Below are positions 9,492 through 20,065 of a stretch of 64,000 bases of DNA, one piece after another. The stretch comes from Bifidobacteriaceae bacterium. Lineage in GTDB: Bacteria; Actinomycetota; Actinomycetes; Actinomycetales; WQXJ01. The stretch covers positions 28,910 through 92,909 of the forward strand of contig JAISXH010000059.1 of the NCBI GenBank assembly GCA_031270825.1, given 5' to 3'. Numbering within the stretch: position 1 is the first letter of the stretch; every line of letters begins with the position of its first letter. The notes under the pieces are model-generated. The model was not told the origin of the DNA and did no database searches. It saw only the letters and a list, made by a program, of their open reading frames with translations. Made by a program: the position numbers and the translations under genes.

Positions 9492-10784
9492 ATGGGATTG
9501 ATCCGGGCGGCTATGGGCGCCGTGGGCGGGACACTGGCCGATCAGTGGCAGGACGCCATCGGCGTGCCGGGCCAGTTGGTCAAACAGGACACGTTGCTGA
9601 TCAAAGGACAGCCGCTGAGGGCGGACGCGCGCAGTTCCAACGTCAAAGGCACCACCGACGTGATTTCCAACGGTTCCCGCATCGTGGTGCCGACCAGCAC
9701 GGCCTTGCTGTTGGTTGACGGCGGCCAGGTGGTTGACGTCTCCACCGAGGCGGGCTATTACACGGTCGACAACTCGGCCCAGCCCTCGGTGTTCGTGGGC
9801 CAATGGGGCGACTCGGTGCGCCAAGCCTGGGAGCGCTTCAAGTTCGGCGGCACCACGCCGCAGCAGCAGATCGCGCTGTTCATCACCCAGCGCGAGATCA
9901 GGGACATCAAGTTCGGCACCAAACAGCCGATCCAGTATTTCGACACCTTCTACAACTCCGAGTTGTTCCTGCGCACATTCGGCTCTTTCACCATCTTGAT
10001 CAACAACCCGGTGTTGTTCTTCGCCAACGTCTACGACAAGACTTCCCCGAGGGTGAATTTCTCCGACATCCACGACCAGTTCCTGTCCGAATTCATGGCC
10101 AAGCTGACCACCGCGATCTCGCAATTGAGCGGCCAGGGCGTGCGGGTCAGCGCGGTCCAGCAGCATCAAGACTTGCTGTCGCAGGCCATGGCCCAGTTGT
10201 TGGACACGGACTGGACCCAGGTCCGCGGGATCGAGATCGTCCGGGTCGCGGTCGAATCGATCAGCTACACCGACGAGTCGCGCGAACTGATCAACCTGCG
10301 CAACCGCGGCGCCATGCTGTCCGACCCAGCCATCCAGCGGGGCTACGTGGCCGGGACGGTGGCGGACGCCCTCAACGCCGCCGGATCGAATCCGGCCGGC
10401 GGCGGGGCCGGCGGAATGCTCGGCATCGGCTTCGCCGGCGGCGCGGCCGGCGGACTGTTCGGCGGTCCGCTGGTGCCACCCGCCCCGGCGGCGCCAGTGG
10501 CGCCAGTCGCGCCGGCGCCTCCAGGGGCGGCGCCGGTGGTTCAAGTGCCGCCGCCGCAGCAATACCCGCCCGCGCCCGCCGCGGCCGCCGTTCCCGCGGC
10601 TGGCCAGGCGCCAGCGCCAGCGCCCGCTCAGCCGGCGCCTGGTCCGGGGGCGCCCGAGGGCGGCCAGGCGCCGCCGCCAGCCCCGGCGGCATCGGGCGGC
10701 CCGGGGCCGCGGTTCTGCCCCGACTGCGGGACGCCAACCACCGGCACCAAGTTCTGCGGCAACTGCGGCTACCAGCTCTACTGA
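9492..10784 (+). CDS. SPFH-domain protein with P/A-rich linker and C-terminal zinc ribbon
   Basis: SPFH-like N-terminal body; C-terminal FCPDCGTPTTGTKFCGNCGYQLY. Confidence 0.8.
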   Translation: MGLIRAAMGAVGGTLADQWQDAIGVPGQLVKQDTLLIKGQPLRADARSSNVKGTTDVISNGSRIVVPTSTALLLVDGGQVVDVSTEAGYYTVDNSAQPSVFVGQWGDSVRQAWERFKFGGTTPQQQIALFITQREIRDIKFGTKQPIQYFDTFYNSELFLRTFGSFTILINNPVLFFANVYDKTSPRVNFSDIHDQFLSEFMAKLTTAISQLSGQGVRVSAVQQHQDLLSQAMAQLLDTDWTQVRGIEIVRVAVESISYTDESRELINLRNRGAMLSDPAIQRGYVAGTVADALNAAGSNPAGGGAGGMLGIGFAGGAAGGLFGGPLVPPAPAAPVAPVAPAPPGAAPVVQVPPPQQYPPAPAAAAVPAAGQAPAPAPAQPAPGPGAPEGGQAPPPAPAASGGPGPRFCPDCGTPTTGTKFCGNCGYQLY

Positions 10785-11104
10785 CGCCGGACGGGCACGC
10801 GCCCGGACTCAGCGGGCACCCGGGGGTCATGCTGGTGACGGTGCTGTGGCGGCGCGTTACAAGTTTGCCGCCGCGACCGGTCGCGTTTAGGCTTTGATCC
10901 GCGTTTGGTTCGGGCCGTGATTGTCCATGCCCGTCAGCGGGCTGATTTCAGGCGGTCCTCAGGGGCGCGTCCCGGCCGAACGCGGGGCTCATCGCCGATG
11001 GGCCGCCTAACCAAGACCCTCCCGGACGGGTCGCGGACCGCTTTGGGCCTCGCGCCCGGCGCCGCATTCTGCCCGCGAGCCCCGGCCTCACGAAGGAGAG
11101 CCCT

Positions 11105-13423
11105 GTGACCACCAAACCAACCGCGACCGTTCTCGGCTACCCGCGCCAGGGACCCCATCGGGAGCTGAAGACAGCCGTCGAAGCCTACTGGGCTGGTCGC
11201 GCCTCGGCCGAGGAACTCGACGCCGCCACCCAGGCGCTGCGCCTGGGCCGGCTGGCCGAATTGGCAGCCGCCGGTTTGGGGGAGGTCCCCAGCAACGACT
11301 TCTCGCTGTATGACCACGTCCTGGACACGCTCTGGCTGCTTGGCGCCATCCCAGAGCGGTTCCAGCGGTTCGGCGAGACGCACGCTGCCGCCCGCCCGGC
11401 CACCGATCTGGACTTGTACTTCGCGCTCGCCCGCGGCGCGGAAGGCCTGGAGCCGCTGGAGATGACCAAATGGTTCGACACCAACTATCACTACTTGGTC
11501 CCGGAGCTAGGCCCTGACACCGCGTTCACCCTCAATTCAGCCAAAGTCCTGGCCGAGTTCAACGAGGCGAAACAGGCCGGTCTGGTCACCCGGCCGGTGC
11601 TGCTAGGGCCGGTCAGCTTCCTCTTGCTGGCCAAGCCCGCAGACGCCGACGCCAGCGCGGGGAGCCCATTCCGGCCGCTTGACCTGCTGGATCGCATCCT
11701 GCCGCTATATGTGGAGCTGCTGGCGCGTTTGCGCGAGCACGGCGTCGAATGGGTCCAACTGGATGAGCCCTGTTTGGTTCTGGACCAGCCTCAGGAGGTG
11801 CTGGACCGCACCGCGCAGGCTTATCAAGTGTTGGGGGGCGCGGCGCACCGCCCCGCCATCCTGGTCGCCACCTACTTCGACCGCCTGGGCGAGGCCCTGC
11901 CGGTGTTGGCGGCCGCTCCGATCGAGGGGCTGGCCTTGGATTTCACCGGCCCGGCGGAGGCGAATCTGGAGCACCTCGAGCAGATCGGCCCCCTGCGGGG
12001 CAAGCGATTGGTGGCGGGCCTGATCGACGGGCGCAATATCTGGACGGCGGACCTGGACCAGGCGCTCACCCGGGCCGAGCGTCTGGCGCCGCTGGCCGAG
12101 CGGCTGGACGTGGCGGCATCGTGCTCCTTGTTGCATGTGCCCCTGGATGTCGAACTGGAGGAGGCGGCGCCGGCGGAACTCGACGGCTGGCTGGCCTTCG
12201 CCCGCCAGAAGCTGGCCGAGGCGGTGATCGTGGCGCGGGGGCTGGCCGGCGGACGCGGCGCCATTGGCGAAGAGCTTCTCCGCAACCGCGACGTGCTGGC
12301 CCGGCGGGCGGGTTCGGCGCTGACCCACGTCGCGGCGGTGCGCGCGCGGCTGGCCGCGCTCGGGGCCAAGCTGGAACGCCGGTCCACGCCCTACGCCGAG
12401 CGGGCGGCGGCGCAGCAGTCGTTGCTGGGGCTGCCGGAACTGCCGACCACCACCATCGGGTCTTTCCCGCAGACGGCTCGGCTCCGTTCGGCGCGGGCGG
12501 CGCGGCGGCGCGGGGCGCTGACCGAAGCCGAGTACCAGGACGTGATGCGGGCGGAGGTCGCTGCTGTGATCGAGGCGCAGGAGCGCTTGGGGCTCGATGT
12601 CCTGGTGCACGGCGAGCCGGAGCGCAACGACATGGTGCAGTATTTCGCCGAGCAGTTAGACGGGTACTGGGCCAGCCAGAACGGTTGGGTGCAGTCCTAT
12701 GGCAGCCGCTACGTGCGCCCGCCGATCCTGTTCGGGGACGTGTCGCGGCCGGCCGCCATGACCGTTCCGTGGACCACCTACGCGCAGAGCCTGACTGATC
12801 GTCCGGTCAAGGGCATGCTGACGGGACCGGTGACAATGCTGGCGTGGTCGTTCGTGCGGGACGATCAGCCGCTGGCGGCGACGGCCGCCCAGGTGGCCCT
12901 GGCGCTCAGGGACGAAGTCCTGGACCTGGAGCGGGCGGGAACGGCCATCATCCAGGTGGACGAGCCGGCTTTGCGGGAGTTGTTGCCGCTCAGACGGGCC
13001 GACCGTCCCGCCTATCTGGACTGGGCGGTGGGAGCATTCTGGCTGACCACCGCGGGCGTGGCCGATTCGACGCAGATTCACACCCATATGTGCTACGCCG
13101 AATTCGGGGACATCCTGGAGGCCATTGTGGCCATGGATCCGGACGTGATCTCGTTGGAGGCAGCCCGTTCGGGGGCCGGCGTGATCGCCGCCCTGGGCGC
13201 CTCGGGGCTGGTCGGGGCCGTTGGTCCGGGCGTCTGGGACATCCATTCACCGCGGGTTCCCTCCCTTGAGGAGCTGGTCGGCAAGGTGGCGGCGGTCCGG
13301 TCCGCGTTCCAGGACAGAGCGTGGGTCAACCCCGACTGCGGTCTGAAAACGCGCCGTCCTCAGGAAGTCGAGGCGGCCTTGGCCAACCTGGTCGCGGCGG
13401 CCCGTCAGGTCCGCGCCTCCTAG
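11105..13423 (+). CDS. metE: Cobalamin-independent methionine synthase
   Basis: GYPRQGPHRELKTAVEAYW; TTTIGSFPQT; HGEPERNDMVQYFAEQLDGY; DIHSPRVPSLEEL; VNPDCGLKTR. Confidence 0.95.
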   Translation: MTTKPTATVLGYPRQGPHRELKTAVEAYWAGRASAEELDAATQALRLGRLAELAAAGLGEVPSNDFSLYDHVLDTLWLLGAIPERFQRFGETHAAARPATDLDLYFALARGAEGLEPLEMTKWFDTNYHYLVPELGPDTAFTLNSAKVLAEFNEAKQAGLVTRPVLLGPVSFLLLAKPADADASAGSPFRPLDLLDRILPLYVELLARLREHGVEWVQLDEPCLVLDQPQEVLDRTAQAYQVLGGAAHRPAILVATYFDRLGEALPVLAAAPIEGLALDFTGPAEANLEHLEQIGPLRGKRLVAGLIDGRNIWTADLDQALTRAERLAPLAERLDVAASCSLLHVPLDVELEEAAPAELDGWLAFARQKLAEAVIVARGLAGGRGAIGEELLRNRDVLARRAGSALTHVAAVRARLAALGAKLERRSTPYAERAAAQQSLLGLPELPTTTIGSFPQTARLRSARAARRRGALTEAEYQDVMRAEVAAVIEAQERLGLDVLVHGEPERNDMVQYFAEQLDGYWASQNGWVQSYGSRYVRPPILFGDVSRPAAMTVPWTTYAQSLTDRPVKGMLTGPVTMLAWSFVRDDQPLAATAAQVALALRDEVLDLERAGTAIIQVDEPALRELLPLRRADRPAYLDWAVGAFWLTTAGVADSTQIHTHMCYAEFGDILEAIVAMDPDVISLEAARSGAGVIAALGASGLVGAVGPGVWDIHSPRVPSLEELVGKVAAVRSAFQDRAWVNPDCGLKTRRPQEVEAALANLVAAARQVRAS

Positions 13424-13556
13424 CGGCCGGGGCCCGCCGGGGCCCGCCCGGGCCCGGGCCCGCTTAGAAAGCTGGCCGGCCGACCAGACCCAGGAACTTG
13501 ACTTCCGCCCGGTGGCGAGGCCCAGAATCGGGACGGCTCGGGTAGCGTTGGTGGGC

Positions 13557-13700
13557 GTGACCGCCGATCAACTCGCCGCTGATGCGATCCTTCAACGTGT
13601 GGAGGCCGCCCAGGACGCGCCGCTGGCCGAACGAGTGGACGTTTACGAGGCGGCGTTGAACGATTTGGAAGCCATGCTGGCGAAAGCCATGCCGCGATGA
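13557..13700 (+). CDS. Small hypothetical protein upstream of tlyA
   Basis: GTG start 8 nt after TAGCGT; overlaps the tlyA start. Confidence 0.5.
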   Translation: MTADQLAADAILQRVEAAQDAPLAERVDVYEAALNDLEAMLAKAMPR

Positions 13701-14743
13701 ACCAGGCGAAACGCCGATTGGACGCGGAAATGGTGCGCCGGGGGTTGGCCCGGTCGCGTGACCATGCCGCCGAACTGATCGCCGCAGGGGCGGTCAAGGC
13801 GGCTGGAATCGCCGCCCGCAAGCCCGCCACCCAGGTCTCCCAGGACGCCTCGATTAAGGTCGATTCGGAGGACGCCGGCGATGACGCCTATGCTTCCCGC
13901 GGGGCCCACAAGCTGGCCGGGGCTCTCGAGGTCCTGGCCGCCCGCGGCCGCTGCCCGAATGTCGAAGGGCTGTTCTGCCTCGACGCCGGCGCTTCGACCG
14001 GGGGCTTCACCGACGTGCTGCTGCGTCGGGGGGCGGCGTTGGTCCACGCGGTCGACGTGGGCTACGGCCAATTGGTCTGGCGGCTGCGCCAGGACGCGCG
14101 CGTCCAGGTCCACGACCGGACCAACGTCCGTCATCTGACGGCGGGGATGTTGGATCCGGCGCCGCAATTGGTGGTGGCGGATTTGTCGTTCATTTCGCTT
14201 AGAACGGTGCTGCCCGCGCTCAAGGCCGTGGCCGCGCCGGGAGCGGATTTCTTGGTCATGGTCAAGCCGCAGTTCGAGGTCGGCAGGGCGAAGCTGCCAG
14301 CGGGCGGCGTGGTCAGCGACCCGGCCGACCGGGCCGGCGCCGTGGCGGCGGTCGCCGAGGCCGCCACCGCCCTCGGCCTGGCGGTCAAGGACGTGGTCCG
14401 CTCGCCTCTGCCCGGACCGTCCGGGAACGTCGAGTTTTTCCTCCTTTTGGGGGACGTGGCGGACGATGCCGTAGGGGATGCGGCAGGCGGCGCCCGGGCA
14501 GACGCGGTGGGGGACGCCGCGGCCGACGCGGCAGGGGCGCCCGTGGCAGACGTGGTGGACGATGCCGTGGGGCAGGTCCTAGCCGGCCAGCGGTTGGCGG
14601 ACGCCATAGCCGAAGAGGTGGAGGGATCGGCGGCGGGCACAAGCCCCGCGCACGGCGCTGCTGGGGCCGGTTTGCCGGACGCTGGACACAGACCTGCCGG
14701 AGCGCCGGCGAACCCGTCCCCGCGAATGGCCGGTGTCACATGA
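13697..14743 (+). CDS. tlyA: TlyA family rRNA (cytidine-2'-O)-methyltransferase with extended C-terminal tail
   Basis: S4-like N-terminus, DAYASRGAHKLAGALE, CLDAGASTGGFTDVLL, KPQFEVGR. Confidence 0.85.
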   Translation: MNQAKRRLDAEMVRRGLARSRDHAAELIAAGAVKAAGIAARKPATQVSQDASIKVDSEDAGDDAYASRGAHKLAGALEVLAARGRCPNVEGLFCLDAGASTGGFTDVLLRRGAALVHAVDVGYGQLVWRLRQDARVQVHDRTNVRHLTAGMLDPAPQLVVADLSFISLRTVLPALKAVAAPGADFLVMVKPQFEVGRAKLPAGGVVSDPADRAGAVAAVAEAATALGLAVKDVVRSPLPGPSGNVEFFLLLGDVADDAVGDAAGGARADAVGDAAADAAGAPVADVVDDAVGQVLAGQRLADAIAEEVEGSAAGTSPAHGAAGAGLPDAGHRPAGAPANPSPRMAGVT

Positions 14744-15588
14744 AGAGCGTGCTGATCATGGCCCACATGGCCGAACACGACGCTGAAGCGGCCCAGGCGC
14801 TGGCCCAGGTCCGCTTCCAGGAGGCTGGCTGGCAGGCCATCACGCCAGAAGAATTCGACGGCCAACATCTGGACCTGGTGTTGGTGCTGGGCGGCGACGG
14901 CACCCTGTTGCGGGCCGCCGAATTGGTTCACGACCAGGCCACGCCCTTGCTGGGAGTGAATCTTGGCCACCTCGGATTCCTGGCCGAATGCGAGGCCGCC
15001 GAACTGCCGATCGCCATCGAAAAAGTTGTCCGGGGCGAATACCAGGTCGAGGGGCGGTCGACAGTCGACGTGGCCGTGACCCACCCTGGCCGGGAGGTTT
15101 GGCGGGGCTGGGCGCTGAACGAGGTCACGGTCGAGAAGATCCTGCCCCAGCGGATGGTCGAGGTGATCCTGTCGGTGGACGGACAGGACTTGAGCGCTTT
15201 CGGTTGCGACGGCCTGGTGGTCTCGACCGCGACAGGCTCGACCGGGCACGCTTTCTCCGGCGGCGGCCCGGTGGTCTGGCCGGAACTGGAGGCGCTCTTG
15301 GTGGTGCCTCTGGCCGCGCACGCGCTGTTCAACCGCCCGCTGCTGGTGACGCCGCAGTCCAAGGTCACCGTCGAGGTCTCGCCTGTTTCTCGCTCCGGAG
15401 CGCTGGCCACTTGCGATGGGCGGCGCACCGCGCCCCTCGAGATGGGCGGCCGCATGGACGTGACCGCGGGCAGCGGGCGAGTCAACCTGGTTCGCTTCGG
15501 CGGCCAGCCCTTCTCCGAGCGCCTGGTTCGGAAGTTCTCGCTGCCGGTCCGCTCGTGGCGCGAGCGGGCCGCTGACCGGGCGGGCTAA
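14740..15588 (+). CDS. nadK: NAD kinase
   Basis: LVLGGDGTLLRAAEL, LGVNLGHLGFLAE, TATGSTGHAFSGGGP. Confidence 0.9.
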   Translation: MKSVLIMAHMAEHDAEAAQALAQVRFQEAGWQAITPEEFDGQHLDLVLVLGGDGTLLRAAELVHDQATPLLGVNLGHLGFLAECEAAELPIAIEKVVRGEYQVEGRSTVDVAVTHPGREVWRGWALNEVTVEKILPQRMVEVILSVDGQDLSAFGCDGLVVSTATGSTGHAFSGGGPVVWPELEALLVVPLAAHALFNRPLLVTPQSKVTVEVSPVSRSGALATCDGRRTAPLEMGGRMDVTAGSGRVNLVRFGGQPFSERLVRKFSLPVRSWRERAADRAG

Positions 15589-15591
15589 GCC

Positions 15592-17400
15592 ATGCTCCGG
15601 GAACTCAGGGTCAGCGGCCTGGGGGTGATCAAACAAGCCGAGGTCACGCTCCCGGCCGGGCTGACCGTCATCACCGGGGAGACCGGCGCGGGCAAGACCA
15701 TGCTTCTGGCGGCCCTGGGACTGCTGGCCGGCGGCCGGGCCGATTCGGCGGTGGTCGAGGGCGCCAGCGCGCAAGTCTCGGCCGTCTTCGAGTTGCCCCC
15801 CGGGCACCCGGTGGCCCAGGCCGCCATCCGGGTCGGGGCCGCCCTCGAGGACTCGGAGTTGATCGCGGCCCGCCGCTTGACCGCCGCCGGACGGTCCCGA
15901 GCCCATCTCGGCGGGGTGCCGGTGCCCTCATCGGTGCTGGCTGACACGGTCGGCTGGCTGGTCTGCGTGCATGGCCAGGGCGACCAGCAGCGACTGCGTT
16001 CGCCCTCGCAGCAGCGCGATCTGCTGGACGCTTTCGGCGGCATTGATTTGACGGCCTACCAAGCTTTGCACGATGCCGCCGGGGCCGCCCACCTGAGATT
16101 GCGGCGTTGGGAGGACCAAGACCGCCGGTCCGCTTTCGAAGCCGATTCGCTGGCCAGGGCCATCCGCGAAATCGACGCCGTGGCGCCCCGGGCGGGCGAG
16201 GAAGAAGATCTGCCCAGGCTGTTGGAGCGCCTGAGCCAGGCCGAAGACCTTCGCCAGGCCGCCGAACGATCGCTGGCGGCGTTGAACGGCGACGATTCCG
16301 GTGGCCCGGGCGGCGCCACCGCTCTGCTCGAGGACGCCCGCCGGGCGCTGAACGCGGGCGCCGGGCGCGACCCCGCCCTTGGCGCCCTGGCCGAGCGCGC
16401 CGGAGAACTGGCCTACCTGGTCTCCGACCTGGCCGGCGAGGTGGCCGAATACCGCCTGGGCCTGGAAGCCGATCCGGCGGCGGTGGAGGCCTTGCAGGAA
16501 CGGCGGGCGGCGTTGAACGCCTTGCTGCGCAGGTACGGCGCGACCGCCGCCGAGGTGATCGCTTTTGCTGATCAGGCTCGCGAGCGCTTGGGCGAACTCG
16601 ACCTCAGCCCGGAGCGCCGGGCCGCTCTGGCGGCCGAGGCCGAGCGATTGACGGACGAGCGCGACCAGTCCGCCAGCGCCATCGGCGCCCGGCGCCGGTC
16701 GTCTGCCGCTGAACTGGAGCGAGCCGTCCAAGCCGAATTGGCTGAGCTGGGCATGGCCGGCGCCCGCTTCGAGATCCAGGTCGAGCCCCTGGCGGAACCT
16801 GGTCGCCAGGGGGCGGACGCGGTCGAGTTCCGTTTCAGCGCCCATGGTGGCGGCCCGACCAGGCCGCTGGCGAAAGGGGCTTCGGGGGGCGAGTTGTCGC
16901 GCCTAATGCTGGCCTTGGAGGTGGCGGCTCTGGATGGGGCGCCAGCGGCGCCCGCGGGCCCGGTGGCCTGCGCTGAGACCGGCGCCTCCGGCGCGCCAGG
17001 GCAGGCCGCGCCGCCTCGCGCCGGCGGCGGAACGCCGGACGGACCGCTGGCTGAAATCTCAGCTGACGCCGCCGCGTCGCTGACCTTGGTTTTCGATGAG
17101 ATCGACCAGGGCGTGGGCGGTCAGGCCGCCTTGGCCTTGGCCGAGCGATTGGCTCGCTTGGCGCGCGGTCGCCAAGTCATCCTGGTGACCCATTTGCCGC
17201 AGTTGGCGGCCGCCGCCGACCACCATCTGGTGGTGACCAAACAAGACGGCGTCACCACCGTCGACGCGGTGTCCGGCGAGGGTCGGCAACGCGAATTGGC
17301 GCGCATGTTGGCTGGGTTGGAGGAATCAGACGCCGCCCTGGAACACGCCGGCGAACTGCTGTCGCGCGACTGGGTGAGACAATCTAGTCGTCTCGCCTAA
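15592..17400 (+). CDS. recN: DNA repair protein RecN
   Basis: TGETGAGKTMLLAALGLLAGGRAD, ASGGELSRLMLALE, FDEIDQGVGGQAA, ILVTHLPQLAAAADHH. Confidence 0.9.
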   Translation: MLRELRVSGLGVIKQAEVTLPAGLTVITGETGAGKTMLLAALGLLAGGRADSAVVEGASAQVSAVFELPPGHPVAQAAIRVGAALEDSELIAARRLTAAGRSRAHLGGVPVPSSVLADTVGWLVCVHGQGDQQRLRSPSQQRDLLDAFGGIDLTAYQALHDAAGAAHLRLRRWEDQDRRSAFEADSLARAIREIDAVAPRAGEEEDLPRLLERLSQAEDLRQAAERSLAALNGDDSGGPGGATALLEDARRALNAGAGRDPALGALAERAGELAYLVSDLAGEVAEYRLGLEADPAAVEALQERRAALNALLRRYGATAAEVIAFADQARERLGELDLSPERRAALAAEAERLTDERDQSASAIGARRRSSAAELERAVQAELAELGMAGARFEIQVEPLAEPGRQGADAVEFRFSAHGGGPTRPLAKGASGGELSRLMLALEVAALDGAPAAPAGPVACAETGASGAPGQAAPPRAGGGTPDGPLAEISADAAASLTLVFDEIDQGVGGQAALALAERLARLARGRQVILVTHLPQLAAAADHHLVVTKQDGVTTVDAVSGEGRQRELARMLAGLEESDAALEHAGELLSRDWVRQSSRLA

Positions 17401-17534
17401 ACACACTAGGGGGTTCACCATCTTGGCCAGCCAGCGCAGTTCCGCGGGGTTCGCGGCCCTCGGGAAAGGTCTTTTCCGGGGCGCCCGTGAAGACCCTGGA
17501 CGAATAGCGCCGGCTCTGGGGCGGCCTTGTCGGG

Positions 17535-18743
17535 GTGAAGCCGAAGAGAGGAGCCCTGGTGGCGCGGGTTAGACGGCGGCTCAAGACGCACCTGGTCGGA
17601 ACGGCCGCCGGCCCGGCCCGGGTGGACCGCCGCACCAAGACTCTGACCACGCGCCTGAAGAGCGGGGACGTGGCCGTGATCGACCACCCGGCGCTGGATC
17701 GGGTGGCCGGCGAGGCCCTGGCCGAAGCGGGACCGGTGGCGGTGCTGAATGCCGCCCAGTCGGCATCGTCCAGGTTCCCGAATATGGGACCCGAAATCCT
17801 GGTGCGGGCCGGAATACCGCTGATCGACAACCTGGGCCCGGCGGTGATGGGGTTGAAAGAGGGCGCCGAAGTGCGGGTCGACCTGCGCAGCGGCCAGGTG
17901 CGGCAGTTCGGGAGGCTGGTGGCCGCCGGCCAGCGCCTGACGGCGGCCGGGGTGGCGGAGGCGCAGGAATGCGCCAGGCAGGGCCTGACCGAACAGATCA
18001 CCGCCTTCGCCTCGAACACGTTGGAGTACCTGGAGGCCGAATCGGGCGGGTTCTTGGAACGGCGCCCGGCCCCCGAAATCAGGACTGACATGAAGGGGCG
18101 CACGGCGCTGATTGTGGTCCGGGGCTACCATTATCGCGAGGATTTGGCCGTGCTGCGGCCGTTCGTCAGGGAAAAGAAGCCAGTCATCATCGGCGTCGAC
18201 GGCGGCGCCGACGCGGTGCTGGAGGCCGGGCTGAAACCCGAGTTGATCATCGGCGACATGGATTCGGTCAGCGACAAGGCCTTGCGATCAGGCGCCGAAC
18301 TGGTGGTCCACGCCTACCGGGACGGACGCGCGCCGGGCGCCAAGCGCCTGGAGGACTTGGGCCTGGAACACACGGTCTTGCCGATGGCGGGGACATCTGA
18401 AGACATCGCCATGCTGGTGGCGGACGAAAAGGGGGCGGAATTGATTGTGGCCGTCGGCACGCACATGACCTTGATGGAGTTCCTGGACAAGGGTCGCGAG
18501 GGCATGGCCTCAACGTTCCTGACCCGCCTGCGAGTGGGAGGCAAGCTGGTAGACACCAAAGGGGTCTCCCGGCTCTACCGCCCCGGCGTCTCGAACGCCC
18601 AATTGGCGGCGCTGATCGCCGGTGGCATGGCGGCGCTGCTGGTGGCGCTTTCGACCACCCAATCCGGCCAGGCCTTGTTGCAACTGCTGGCGGCGTTCTT
18701 CGATGACGCCTGGGCCTGGATCAAGGGGGTGATGCCGGGATGA
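17535..18743 (+). CDS. steA: Putative cytokinetic ring protein SteA
   Basis: Thiamin-pyrophosphokinase-like body GVDGGADAVLEAGLKPELIIGDMDSVSDKAL with C-terminal TM; position upstream of a SteB/MctB-type gene. Confidence 0.8.
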   Translation: MKPKRGALVARVRRRLKTHLVGTAAGPARVDRRTKTLTTRLKSGDVAVIDHPALDRVAGEALAEAGPVAVLNAAQSASSRFPNMGPEILVRAGIPLIDNLGPAVMGLKEGAEVRVDLRSGQVRQFGRLVAAGQRLTAAGVAEAQECARQGLTEQITAFASNTLEYLEAESGGFLERRPAPEIRTDMKGRTALIVVRGYHYREDLAVLRPFVREKKPVIIGVDGGADAVLEAGLKPELIIGDMDSVSDKALRSGAELVVHAYRDGRAPGAKRLEDLGLEHTVLPMAGTSEDIAMLVADEKGAELIVAVGTHMTLMEFLDKGREGMASTFLTRLRVGGKLVDTKGVSRLYRPGVSNAQLAALIAGGMAALLVALSTTQSGQALLQLLAAFFDDAWAWIKGVMPG

Positions 18744-20065
18744 TCAATTTCCGCTACCACGTGGTATCCCTGGTGGCTGTGTTCACGGCCCTGGCGGTGG
18801 GGATCTTATTGGGCGCCGGGCCGCTGAAGGAGCCGATTGAGACCTCCTTGGCGGATCAGGTCTCCTCGCTGAGGGAAGACAAGCTGACCTTGCGCGATCA
18901 ACTGGAGGCCGCCGCCAATCGCGGCGACTACGCCGACCAGGCCTTTAGGGAGCTGTTGCCAGAGGCGGCGGCCGGGTTGTTGGCTGGCCGCGGGGTGGCG
19001 GTGGTGGCGATCGGCGAACAATCCGAGACGCGCCTGGATGACATCAAAGACGGTTTGGGCGCCGCCGGAGCCGAACTGGCGGCCGACATCCAACTGGATG
19101 ACGCCTGGGAGTCAGGCACCGATGAGAGCCGCGCCGAGGTCGCCGCGGCGGTGGCCGATTTGCTGGGCGAATCAGCTGGGGAATCCCTGGGCGACCGGGC
19201 GATGATCGCAGTCGCCCTGGCCACGGCCTTGCGGGATTCCGGTGGCGAGGACCCCGCCGCCGGCGGGACCGATCCTTCGCGCCAACCCGGCGATGATCCG
19301 AGCGATCCCGGCGCCTCCGGAGAGCCCGGCGCGAGTGGCGGCTCCCAGGGCTCGGAGGAGTCGTCGGGCGGTACTGGCGCGACTGGGGCTGAGACTGCGG
19401 CCGAGCTTTGGGTGGCCTTGGCCGAGGCGGGAATCGCCTCCGGCACGCTGGTCGGCCCGGTCGGCGCGGTGGTGGTTGTGGCCGGCCCGTACATCGAGGA
19501 CCCGGCCAAGATCGATCCCGACGCGGACACGACCGGTCGGCGCGAGGCGTTTGTCGGCGTGGTGGCGGCCCTGGCCGACGCGGGCCTGAAGACTGTGGTG
19601 GCCGGCCCCGATCAGACGCGAACCGATCTGGTGGCGCGCCTGCGCGCGGACGAGTCCCTAGAAACGGCGGTGTCGACCGTCGCCGCCCCAATTCCCGCCG
19701 CCGAGGCGGTGACGGTGATCAGGGCGCTGGCGGCCGGCTTCCACGCGATCTTCGGCGCCTACGGCATGTCCGGCGGTTCCGCAGACATGCCGCCCCACCG
19801 TCCGGCCCCCGTCACCGAGCCTGACGACCCCGACGATGGCGCCGCACAAGGCGGCGGCGAGGCCGAAGACGGCCGCCAGGCCGCTGGTCAAGACGTCGAC
19901 GATGGCCGTGAAGACAACGCCGCCGGGGGCGGTCTGGTCCAGGGCGATCAACCGGCCGGAACGGTCGCCTTGACGGCGTGGTGGCGGACAAATGCGATTG
20001 GCGGTGGCCAGGCGGCGGCCCAGGCGCCGGCGGGGCCGGCGCAAAGCGCGGGGACAGGCCTGTGA
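18740..20065 (+). CDS. SteB/MctB-type copper transporter family protein
   Basis: MINFRYHVVSLVAVFTALAVGILLGAGPL start. Confidence 0.8.
   Translation: MINFRYHVVSLVAVFTALAVGILLGAGPLKEPIETSLADQVSSLREDKLTLRDQLEAAANRGDYADQAFRELLPEAAAGLLAGRGVAVVAIGEQSETRLDDIKDGLGAAGAELAADIQLDDAWESGTDESRAEVAAAVADLLGESAGESLGDRAMIAVALATALRDSGGEDPAAGGTDPSRQPGDDPSDPGASGEPGASGGSQGSEESSGGTGATGAETAAELWVALAEAGIASGTLVGPVGAVVVVAGPYIEDPAKIDPDADTTGRREAFVGVVAALADAGLKTVVAGPDQTRTDLVARLRADESLETAVSTVAAPIPAAEAVTVIRALAAGFHAIFGAYGMSGGSADMPPHRPAPVTEPDDPDDGAAQGGGEAEDGRQAAGQDVDDGREDNAAGGGLVQGDQPAGTVALTAWWRTNAIGGGQAAAQAPAGPAQSAGTGL

Noticed and set aside
10800-11104. Riboswitch upstream of metE
   Set aside because: No B12-box or other motif I could recognise; left unassigned
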